64,000 nucleotides of DNA. It comes from VXRD01 sp965232265. Its GTDB lineage: Bacteria; Latescibacterota; UBA2968. The position numbers and the translations under genes were made by a program. This document shows, one piece after another, positions 52,754 to 60,336 of this stretch. A model generated the notes under the pieces. The model ran no database searches. It worked only from the letters and a program-made list of their open reading frames with translations, and was not told the DNA's origin. Every line of letters starts with the position of its first letter. The first letter of the stretch is position 1. Location: NCBI GenBank assembly GCA_965232265.1, contig CBDDPH010000002.1:2170001-2234000 (forward strand). The letters are read 5' to 3'.

Positions 52754-54541
52754 TTAATGCGAATGGCGAGGGGTGTTGTCGCGCACATTCTGGTATTTGA
52801 CGGCCAGTTCCATACACGCGCCATCGGCGAGTTGGCCCACATTTTGGCGATAGATTTCCTGCCAGGGTGTCTGGTGAACCAGATCGGGTTGTTTCCAGTC
52901 TTTTTTGCGCTGCGCGAATTCCCGGTCGCTGACGAGGACATTGGCCGTGCAGGTGTTGAGGTCGATGCGTACGCGGTCGCCCGTTTTGAGAAAGGCAAGG
53001 CCTCCGCCCACTGTGGCTTCGGGCGAGGCGTTGAGAATGGACGGGCTGGCAGAGGTGCCGCTTTGACGCCCGTCGCCGATGCAGGGGAGTTCGGAAATGC
53101 CAGCCTGCACGAGGCGGTCGGGTGGGAGCATGTTGACGACTTCGGCTGAGCCGGGATAGCCCACGGGTCCGCAATAGCGGATGAAGAGCATGGCATTTTC
53201 GTCAATGGGCAAATCGGGATCGTTGATGCGGTGGTGATAATCTTCGGGGCCATCGAAGACCACAGCTATGCCTTCCCAGGCGTTTTCATCGCCTTCGCGC
53301 TGGAGATATTTTTTGCGGAAGTCGTCACCTATTACAGAGGTTTTGAGCAAGCCCGCTTCAAAGAGGTTGCCGCCGAGTACAATGAATCCGGCGTTTTCTT
53401 TTAGGGGTTGATGATATGGCTTGATGACGCGCTCGTCTTCTATGGCGATGCCTTTGAGATTTTCGCATACCGTTTTGCCCGTGACGGTCTGGCAGTGGGT
53501 GTAGAGTTTGTCGGCTTTGACGAGTTCGGCCATGACGGCGGGTACGCCACCGGCGCGGTAAAAGGCTTCGCCGAGGTATTCGCCTGCGGGCTGGCAGTTG
53601 ACGAGCAGAGGGATGTGGTGACCGTGGGTTTGCCAGTCTTTTGCCGGGAGTTCCAGCCCGATGTGTCGCGCTATGGCGGTGATGTGAACCGGCGCATTGG
53701 TCGAACCGCCGAGCGCAGAGTTGACGACAATGGCGTTTTGGAAGGCTTCTGGCGTGAGGACCTTGTCGGGGGTGAGATCTTCTTTGACCATATCCACGAC
53801 GCGCAGGCCCGTGCGATAGGCCATCTGCTTGCGGGCGCGATAGGGCGCGGGAATGGCCGCACATCCGGTAAGCGATAATCCGAGTGCTTCGGCCAATGCG
53901 TTCATGGATAGGGCGGTTCCCATTGTGTTGCAGTGGCCCACACTGGGGGAGGATGATGTGACGATATCCATAAATCCGTCGTAGTCAATTTCACCAGCCG
54001 CGTAGCGTTCGCGGGCTTCCCAGACAACCGTGCCCGATCCGGCCAGGCGACCGCGCCAGTGCCCATCGAGCATGGGGCCGCCAGAGAGGACGATGGCGGG
54101 CAGGTTCATGGTGCAGGCTGCCATGATGCAGGCAGGTGTGGTTTTGTCGCATCCGGTGGTGAGGACGACGCCGTCGATGGGATAGCCGTGCAGGATTTCG
54201 ACCAGGCCGAGGTAGGCGAGGTTGCGGTCGAGGGCTGCAGTGGGCCGTTTGCCCTGTTCGGCAATGGGGTGTACGGGAAATTCAAAGGGTATGCCGCCGT
54301 TGTCGCGGATACCGGCTTTGACGCGATCGACCAGTTCCACGTGAATGCGATTGCAGGGGGTGAGGTCGCCACCCGTTTGCGCGATGCCGATAACGGGTTT
54401 GCCCGATTGGAGTTCTTCGCGCGTCCAGCCGTAGTTCATGTAGCGCTCGACATAGACGGCTGTCATGCCCATGTTGTGCGGGTTGTTAAACCACTCTTGA
54501 CTCCGCAGTTGACCTTTGACTTCAGAATAATCCTTCTGCAT
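52754..54541 (-). CDS. IlvD/Edd-family dehydratase (sugar-acid type)
   Basis: The 595-residue iron-sulfur enzyme dehydrates dihydroxy acids to 2-keto acids. ATG 54541 (MQKDYSEVKGQLRSQ) has AAAGGAGC upstream. Cluster cysteines lie in GCDKTTPACIMAA and SVGHCNTMGTALSMNALAE. The N-terminus RSQEWFNNPHNMGMTAVYVERYMNYGW is typical of L-arabonate/D-xylonate-type dehydratases rather than branched-chain IlvD. It is preceded by hsdM with a 17-bp gap, so may be read from the RM promoter. The sugar acid is unknown. Confidence 0.9.
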   Translation of the reverse strand: MQKDYSEVKGQLRSQEWFNNPHNMGMTAVYVERYMNYGWTREELQSGKPVIGIAQTGGDLTPCNRIHVELVDRVKAGIRDNGGIPFEFPVHPIAEQGKRPTAALDRNLAYLGLVEILHGYPIDGVVLTTGCDKTTPACIMAACTMNLPAIVLSGGPMLDGHWRGRLAGSGTVVWEARERYAAGEIDYDGFMDIVTSSSPSVGHCNTMGTALSMNALAEALGLSLTGCAAIPAPYRARKQMAYRTGLRVVDMVKEDLTPDKVLTPEAFQNAIVVNSALGGSTNAPVHITAIARHIGLELPAKDWQTHGHHIPLLVNCQPAGEYLGEAFYRAGGVPAVMAELVKADKLYTHCQTVTGKTVCENLKGIAIEDERVIKPYHQPLKENAGFIVLGGNLFEAGLLKTSVIGDDFRKKYLQREGDENAWEGIAVVFDGPEDYHHRINDPDLPIDENAMLFIRYCGPVGYPGSAEVVNMLPPDRLVQAGISELPCIGDGRQSGTSASPSILNASPEATVGGGLAFLKTGDRVRIDLNTCTANVLVSDREFAQRKKDWKQPDLVHQTPWQEIYRQNVGQLADGACMELAVKYQNVRDNTPRHSH

Positions 54542-54558
54542 CGATGCTCCTTTTGTTG

Positions 54559-56094
54559 TCAATCTGTTTGGGTCACATATTCATACTCTTCAGTCGTCCC
54601 ATCCCCGCCGGGAGCAATCTCCTCGTAAATACTCGCAAACTGCTCCAATGCCGCCTCCAGATTTTCAGTGATTTCCGCCGCAATTACATCTGGTTCAGGA
54701 AGGTTCTCGGACTCTTCAAGGCTTTCATCTCGCAGATAGAAAATATCCAGGCTCACCTTGTCCCGCTGCATCAACTCATCATACGCAAAGCACTTGAACC
54801 GCTCGGTTTCCTGGCGGTCGTGCCGATTTTCAGGTTTGTAGCAGGTGATAAAATCCTGCAGATCCTCAAGGCGCAATGGATTTTTCTTGAGCGTGAAATG
54901 CTTGTTCGTCCTCAAATCGTAAATCCACAATTTCTCTGTCCAGGGATGCTCGCTTGCCGGCTTGCGGTCGAAGAACAAGACATTGGCTTTCACGCCCTGC
55001 GCGTAAAAGATGCCCGTGGGCAGGCGAAGCAGGGTATGGGCGTCAACTTCCTGTAGCAGTTTCTTGCGAACCGTCTCGCCAGCACCCCCTTCAAAGAGCA
55101 CATTATCGGGCAGTACGACTGCTGCACTGCCGTTGATCTTGAGCAGGGTCTTGATGTGCTGCAAAAAGTTCAACTGCTTGTTGGAGGTGGTCGCCCAGAA
55201 ATCTTCACGCTCATAGGTGAGGGATTCTTTGTCGGCTTTGCCCTCGTCGTTGACGATGGTGACACTGCTTTTCTTGCCAAAAGGCGGATTGGTGAGCACC
55301 ATGTCAAAGCGATCACCGGGATCGCTGATCAGACTGTCACCCACCGTGACCGGGCTTTCATCTCCGCCGATGCCGTGCAAATAAAGGTTCATCGCGCACA
55401 GCCTGACGACGCCGTCAACGATGTCTGTGCCTGTGAACGTGTTGAAACGCAGAAATTCCTTTTGCATCCTGTCCAGCTTGTGGTTCTCTGATAGATATTT
55501 GTGCGCGGCCAGAAAGAAACCGCCCGTGCCGCAGGCTGGATCGCAGATCGTCATATCGGGTTTGGGCTGCATGACCTCAACCATCGCCTCGATGAGGGGA
55601 CGCGGGGTGAAATACTGGCCTGCACCGCCTTTGACATCTTCGGCATTTTTCTGCAAGAGTCCTTCATAAATCTCGCCTTTGACATCAATATCCATTCCCA
55701 TCCAGGTTTCTTCATTGATGAGATAGATGATACGCTTGAGCTTGGCCGGGTCCTGAATTTTGTTCTGAGATTTGCGAAAGATGACCCCGAGCATCCCGTC
55801 AGCTCTGGCAAGCTCGGTGAGGGTGTGTCGGTAATGGTTTTCGAGAGCATCACCATCTTTTTCAATTAAGCTGGGCCAGTCAAGCTCATTGCTGTCTGCA
55901 TCTAATGGGATAATTGATTCCCGATTGTAGGGCGGCCGGGTCTGCTCATCGGCCATCTTCAAAAAAAGCAGATAGGTCAGTTGCTCGACATAATCGCCAT
56001 AACTAACGCCGTCATCGCGCAAGACATTGCAGTAATTCCACAATTTTTGCACAATTGACGCTGGATCGTTTAATCTTGAAAATTCTGATGGCAT
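54559..56094 (-). CDS. hsdM: Type I restriction-modification methyltransferase subunit HsdM
   Basis: Transfers a methyl group from SAM to adenine N6 as part of the HsdM2-HsdS complex. The SAM site is DPACGTGGFFLAAHK and the catalytic motif is NPPFG. The N-terminal helical domain (SIVQKLWNYCNVLRDDGVSYGDYVEQLTYLLFLKMAD) is standard. At 511 residues it is complete. It starts 8 bp after the DUF3368 stop, so it lies downstream of the TA pair and hsdS. Confidence 0.97.
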   Translation of the reverse strand: MPSEFSRLNDPASIVQKLWNYCNVLRDDGVSYGDYVEQLTYLLFLKMADEQTRPPYNRESIIPLDADSNELDWPSLIEKDGDALENHYRHTLTELARADGMLGVIFRKSQNKIQDPAKLKRIIYLINEETWMGMDIDVKGEIYEGLLQKNAEDVKGGAGQYFTPRPLIEAMVEVMQPKPDMTICDPACGTGGFFLAAHKYLSENHKLDRMQKEFLRFNTFTGTDIVDGVVRLCAMNLYLHGIGGDESPVTVGDSLISDPGDRFDMVLTNPPFGKKSSVTIVNDEGKADKESLTYEREDFWATTSNKQLNFLQHIKTLLKINGSAAVVLPDNVLFEGGAGETVRKKLLQEVDAHTLLRLPTGIFYAQGVKANVLFFDRKPASEHPWTEKLWIYDLRTNKHFTLKKNPLRLEDLQDFITCYKPENRHDRQETERFKCFAYDELMQRDKVSLDIFYLRDESLEESENLPEPDVIAAEITENLEAALEQFASIYEEIAPGGDGTTEEYEYVTQTD

Positions 56095-56102
56095 TTTTGT
56101 AA

Positions 56103-56591
56103 TTACTCTCCTGCGGTTGTAAGTGTTTGGTGATAAAGTTTTTGGCTGATTCGCGTACCGTGATCCCGAAGATTATCGAGTATGGGTTTAACATCGGGAA
56201 TGATGTGTCGGGTTTTGGCAACAAGGAGAACACCGACTATACCGATAATGGGTAGGCCCCGTGTCATTGCTACCCGTCGTGCGGTGCGGTCATCAATTAT
56301 TACTCGTTGTGCATCAATTTCTTCAGCAAGCACAATAGTTCCGCATTCTCCCAAACCGAGTGGTGTGCTGTTGCGAAGTATCATGACTTGATTTTTATCT
56401 GTTACCGCCTGATGCGAGATCCACTGTGCCGCTGCCACTTCTGCGGCTCCCGATTCACCAGCACCATCAATGACCACTTCGGTGTACACTTCTGCTGGAA
56501 TGATGATTGAGCCATATACATCCCGAAGGAGTTCCAATTGGCGGATTTTCGAGAGTCCAATTAGTGGAGTACTATTTGCGACAACCTTCAT
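56103..56591 (-). CDS. DUF3368 PIN-like toxin
   Basis: The 162-residue protein has the PIN-like fold of DUF3368: MKVVANSTPLIGLSKIRQLELL at the start, then PAEVYTEVV, LGLGECGTIVLAEE and VIIDDRTARRVA with the acidic metal ligands. These are predicted RNases and toxin partners of UPF0175 antitoxins. The start overlaps the antitoxin stop in ATGA. It is placed inside the type I RM locus between hsdS and hsdM. Confidence 0.85.
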   Translation of the reverse strand: MKVVANSTPLIGLSKIRQLELLRDVYGSIIIPAEVYTEVVIDGAGESGAAEVAAAQWISHQAVTDKNQVMILRNSTPLGLGECGTIVLAEEIDAQRVIIDDRTARRVAMTRGLPIIGIVGVLLVAKTRHIIPDVKPILDNLRDHGTRISQKLYHQTLTTAGE

Positions 56592-56878
56592 GGTGTGTTT
56601 TTCTCGAAATCTTTTAGTGCATTGTCAACTTCTGCCTGTAAAGTTTCTGCTGTCTGGCTTTCATCAAAGGCGGAAATCCCTGCATCAGCCATCATTTTCG
56701 AGAGTTTCCATCTGGAAACGTTGAGAAGTTCTGCCGCTTTTCCCGCGCTGATGTCCCCTTGTCGGAGAAGTTCAAGTACGAAGGCAGCTTTTGCCTTTTT
56801 TGTCGCTTCCGTTTGATGTTTTTTAGAGATGTTTTCAATCGGAAGGTGAAACTGCATTTTAAGTGTGGTTTTTCCCAT
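56588..56878 (-). CDS. UPF0175-family antitoxin
   Basis: ATG 56878 (MGKTTLKMQFHLPIENI) follows AAAAGGATAG at good spacing; a GTG 30 bp upstream overlaps the hsdS stop. The 96-residue protein has a ribbon-helix-helix-like start and the helix-turn-helix ELLRQGDISAGKAAELLNVSRWKL, typical of UPF0175. It neutralises the DUF3368 protein and probably represses the promoter. A TA pair here may stabilise the RM locus. Confidence 0.85.
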   Translation of the reverse strand: MGKTTLKMQFHLPIENISKKHQTEATKKAKAAFVLELLRQGDISAGKAAELLNVSRWKLSKMMADAGISAFDESQTAETLQAEVDNALKDFEKNTP

Positions 56879-56904
56879 CGTTCTATCCTTTTTTTCTTTT
56901 ATCT

Positions 56905-58434
56905 TCACTGCTCAAATAACGCCAATTGCTTTTTGGCTTTTCTATTTGTCTTATGCTCGGCTTCCCGTTTCGCTTTCTCTTTTGTTATCCGCTCAAGCAA
57001 CTTTTCTGCTGGCTCATCATTGGGGTCTTGTGGAACCAATTTGCCAGAGAACGCCTGCTTAAGAATAGATTGTCGGAGCGCATCAGAGCGTTTGAGTTCG
57101 GCATCAACAGTCGCTTCGACAGCATCGGCAACAGAGAGGTGGCGATCTATTTCTTCAGTGATCACATTTTGTTCGGCTAATGGCGGAAAAGGAATAGCTA
57201 AACCTTTTAATGTCCCCAGATTGATATTTTTTTGAGCAGTGGCAGGAGCATATCGATCAAGGTCGTCCTTAGCTGTCCGCAAGAAGAACTCAACAAAGCG
57301 TATATTACAATGTCCTATTTCTGACAAAAAACCAACCACGCTATCCGGAAAACATGCATCAAATCCAAGAATTGCAGTATCAGCTATATTTGCAGCTATA
57401 GTAATACAAAGCGTGCCTGCAGGCCATAAGCGACTCTGCTTAAGACCTTCCTCACTATATGTCTGATTATAATGTCCTATTAGACCATTTGCCTGTTTAA
57501 TGTCTCCAGTCTGTACAAATGGGTATCGACCTCCATATAAAAAAGTTGCATTTCTTGGTCGATGTTTTGACTTACCACGGTTCAATTCGCCAATTTGAGG
57601 TAGCGTTACCCAACACCATCCCTCCGGCAACTCGGATAGTTTCGAAGTATCCGGTCCAAGCGGTTCCTTGTATTTATTCTTCCACTTATCATCTTTGGGC
57701 ATTTTCCCCTTTGCCCGCATCTGCTCAAGCTGCTCTGCTTCCCACTTCTCCCGCCGCTCCTTGAGAATCCGCTCCCGTAGTACAGACGCTGGTTCAATCT
57801 CGTCTCCGTGTTTCTTTCGCCAATCTTCCGTCAACTCGCCTTCCATTGCTGCTTTCAAGACAGACTGGCGATAGCGTTTCAATCGCGCTTTTGCCTGCAA
57901 GAGTTCCTCTCTGCCCGCATCGAGTTTGGTGAAAAGTTCTTCGATTTTGACGACGATGCGGTTTTGTTCGGGGAGTGGAGGGAGGGGAATTTTGAATTGC
58001 GATAGAGTTTGGAAGTTCACACGGGGCAAATTCACGCCACTGACATTGTGACTAGCATAATTTACGAAATCACGGCATAGAAATCGATAAAGAAAAAACT
58101 TATTGGAAAGTAACTCATTTTTTCGAAATACCAGTAAGTCGGTAGAGCAAACACCTTCCAAGTCTGATATATAAACCTTGTTCAAGTAAGGTCGGAGTTT
58201 TCCATAGAGTATATCTCCACGGGTAAACTTTGTCTTTGAACTTCTCACATCAATCGAACTCCCGTATCCCAATAATTTGCCTGTATCTTTTTGGATATGT
58301 TCAAGGCTGATGTAGGGAACTTCTTTAATTTCCAGTGGATTGACTTTTTCTTTTGATGGCTCTATGAATTCCCCAAGTGTCGTCCACACCCATCCTTCTG
58401 GCAGCGCAGACAAATCGATATCCGTTTCGCTCAT
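56905..58434 (-). CDS. hsdS: Type I restriction specificity subunit HsdS
   Basis: Recognises the bipartite target. Two target-recognition domains are visible: the first starts LPEGWVWTTLGEFI and runs to PLPPLPEQNRIVVKIEELFTKLD. The second starts LPEGWCWVTLPQIGEL and ends PFPPLAEQNVITEEIDRHLSVAD. Each is followed by a conserved helical spacer (RLKRYRQSVLKAAMEGELT, ALRQSILKQAFSGKLVP) that fixes the distance between half sites. Length 509 is normal. The target cannot be read from sequence. Confidence 0.96.
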   Translation of the reverse strand: MSETDIDLSALPEGWVWTTLGEFIEPSKEKVNPLEIKEVPYISLEHIQKDTGKLLGYGSSIDVRSSKTKFTRGDILYGKLRPYLNKVYISDLEGVCSTDLLVFRKNELLSNKFFLYRFLCRDFVNYASHNVSGVNLPRVNFQTLSQFKIPLPPLPEQNRIVVKIEELFTKLDAGREELLQAKARLKRYRQSVLKAAMEGELTEDWRKKHGDEIEPASVLRERILKERREKWEAEQLEQMRAKGKMPKDDKWKNKYKEPLGPDTSKLSELPEGWCWVTLPQIGELNRGKSKHRPRNATFLYGGRYPFVQTGDIKQANGLIGHYNQTYSEEGLKQSRLWPAGTLCITIAANIADTAILGFDACFPDSVVGFLSEIGHCNIRFVEFFLRTAKDDLDRYAPATAQKNINLGTLKGLAIPFPPLAEQNVITEEIDRHLSVADAVEATVDAELKRSDALRQSILKQAFSGKLVPQDPNDEPAEKLLERITKEKAKREAEHKTNRKAKKQLALFEQ

Positions 58435-58518
58435 TTTACCTGTTTCCTATTGAAAAATTACATTACACGAAAAAACGACAAAAGCGTTCGTTTTTCTGTC
58501 GTGAATCACGGAAATGCG

Positions 58519-58622
58519 GGCGACCACGGGCGGTGTACAAATGGTCGCCAAGGCATGCAGGCGAGACGCCTGCGCTCCCAGAATAATCACAGTCTCTTAA
58601 AAATGGGCGAAAGGTTTTTCGC
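58519..58622. repeat. Hairpin array and left copy of a 19-bp direct repeat
   Basis: In the 194-bp hsdS gap are hairpins GGCGACCA/TGGTCGCC (58519-58549) and GCAGGCG/CGCCTGC (58557-58573). TGGGCGAAAGGTTTTTCGC at 58604-58622 is repeated exactly at 60225-60243 on the other side of the nuclease-like gene. Confidence 0.8.
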
Positions 58623-58628
58623 ACCACG

Positions 58629-60176
58629 TCAGGCACATGCCACCTCAAAGGCGGTTATGTTGCGGGTGTCCTTGCTGAACTCTACGCCGATCAGGTGAAT
58701 CGGCTGGTTCAGGTCGCGGTATTTGTCCGCGTATCCCTTTGCCTGCAACTGCGCCATTGCAGTGCCCTCAGACGACAGTTCCACCACTTTGAACTCGAAC
58801 AGGTAGATGGTGTCGTTGAAGTGAACGGCCATGTCTGTACGACCGTGACTCGTGCTGTCCTCTACCGTGATGTTGAGTCCCAGTGCTGCGAAGTAGGAAT
58901 AGAACACGCTGGCATAGTAGCCTTCAAAATTGGCGATGTCGTTGTTGGTGTACCATTCATAGGGGATACTGGCATAAAAGGCATGGAATAGGGTCTCCAT
59001 GCCGGCAAAGTCGTTGGCTTCTATCAGGCGGTAGAGTTGGACACTGTTCGCCATTTGGCGCGTTGCGTCTTTTACCAGGTAGCGCAGCAGGCTTCGGTTG
59101 AGGCTCTGGCGCACCTCCCGATTGGGGTAGCCCAGCCGATAGAATAACGCGCCGCCGAGGTTTTCTGTTTCTGTGATGGTGAGATACCCGGTTTGAAACA
59201 ACAGGGCTTCGGTCACTATGTCATCCACATCAAAGGTCGATAGCAAGTCGCTGCTGCCGATCATCTGGTCGAGTTCGAGGGAACGGACCTGACGTTTGAA
59301 CAGGGTTTCGATCAGAAATGTCGGCGTGCCAGTCTCGAACCAGTAGGCTTCGAAGGTGCGGTTTCGGAACAGCAGGAGAATGTCGAAGGGGTTATAGACC
59401 CTTTCCTCACCACGCCAGCTATAGCCGTTGTACCAATCGCGGATTTGGTTGCGGTCAAGTCCGGGAAGCTCGGGCGCGAATACCGTGTCGAGGTCCTCTT
59501 CAGTGTAGCCACATAAGGCGGAATATTGTGGATCAATGGTGAGGTCGGTGAGGTTATTGAGGCCAGAGAAGAGATGTACTTTTGAGAATTTACTGACGCC
59601 AGTGAGGATGGTGAATTTGATATGGGCATCGCTATCCTTGATGGTGGCGTATAGACCCCGCAGAAAGTCGCGGTTGGCGCGGGCGACTTCAGGTTCTTCC
59701 AACGCATCGAGGATCGGCTTGTCGTATTCGTCAACCAGAACGACAACGCGCTGTCCGGCCTGCCGATGCAATACCCGAATCAGGTCACTAAAGCACTCCG
59801 GTGCCGTATCGTAACGCGGCGCAATACCGGCTTCTTCCGCTATGGTGTGTAGTTGTGTCATCACATTCGCGTGCAGGTAGCCCGGCTCTTTGAAATTGCC
59901 CCTGCCAAAGTCGAGTCGCAGGACGGGATAGCGAACAGACCAGTCCCAATGGTCGTGGATGTGAAGCCCCTCAAACAGCGGCTCATTGCCCTCGAACAGT
60001 TCCTTTAGCGTGTCCAGTAACAGGCTTTTGCCAAAGCGACGCGGGCGCGATAGAAAGTAGTGTGTGCCTTCATCGATCAGTCGCTGAATGTGGGCAGTCT
60101 TATCGACATAGTAGCAGTTCTCCTCGCGGATTTTGCGTAAGGTCTGAATGCCGATGGGCAGTTTGCGTCTGGTCAT
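58629..60176 (-). CDS. AAA-ATPase-like / PD-(D/E)XK nuclease protein (DUF1703 type)
   Basis: ATG 60176 (MTRRKLPIGIQTLRKIREEN) has AAAGGTG upstream; an earlier GTG adds three residues. The N-terminal AAA-like domain (PF09820 type) has YFLSRPRRFGKSLLLDTLKELFEG with a Walker-like RFGKS. VVVLVDEYDKPI takes the Walker B place. The C-terminal nuclease domain (PF08011 type) has DMAVHFNDTIYLFEFKV, where D and E-F-K fit a PD-(D/E)XK core. Function in the cell is unknown; it lies between hsdR and hsdS and is flanked by direct repeats. Confidence 0.88.
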   Translation of the reverse strand: MTRRKLPIGIQTLRKIREENCYYVDKTAHIQRLIDEGTHYFLSRPRRFGKSLLLDTLKELFEGNEPLFEGLHIHDHWDWSVRYPVLRLDFGRGNFKEPGYLHANVMTQLHTIAEEAGIAPRYDTAPECFSDLIRVLHRQAGQRVVVLVDEYDKPILDALEEPEVARANRDFLRGLYATIKDSDAHIKFTILTGVSKFSKVHLFSGLNNLTDLTIDPQYSALCGYTEEDLDTVFAPELPGLDRNQIRDWYNGYSWRGEERVYNPFDILLLFRNRTFEAYWFETGTPTFLIETLFKRQVRSLELDQMIGSSDLLSTFDVDDIVTEALLFQTGYLTITETENLGGALFYRLGYPNREVRQSLNRSLLRYLVKDATRQMANSVQLYRLIEANDFAGMETLFHAFYASIPYEWYTNNDIANFEGYYASVFYSYFAALGLNITVEDSTSHGRTDMAVHFNDTIYLFEFKVVELSSEGTAMAQLQAKGYADKYRDLNQPIHLIGVEFSKDTRNITAFEVACA

Positions 60177-60224
60177 GTTGTGCACCTTTGTCTTGCGATT
60201 TCATTAAATTTTTCTTATTGGCGG

Positions 60225-60285
60225 TGGGCGAAAGGTTTTTCGCCCCTACAATAGATAACTGACTGCTGACCACTGATTGCTTGTT
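60225..60285. repeat. Right copy of the 19-bp repeat and CTGACTGCTGACC run
   Basis: TGGGCGAAAGGTTTTTCGC lies at 60225-60243 and extends into a palindrome ending CGCCCCTAC. A short run of ACTGACTGCTGACCACTGA-like heptamers follows. This fills the gap between the nuclease-like gene and hsdR. Confidence 0.75.
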
Positions 60286-60336
60286 TTCTTGACCATTATT
60301 CAAAAGTCACACATCGCGTTGTCTGAGGTATCTTCC

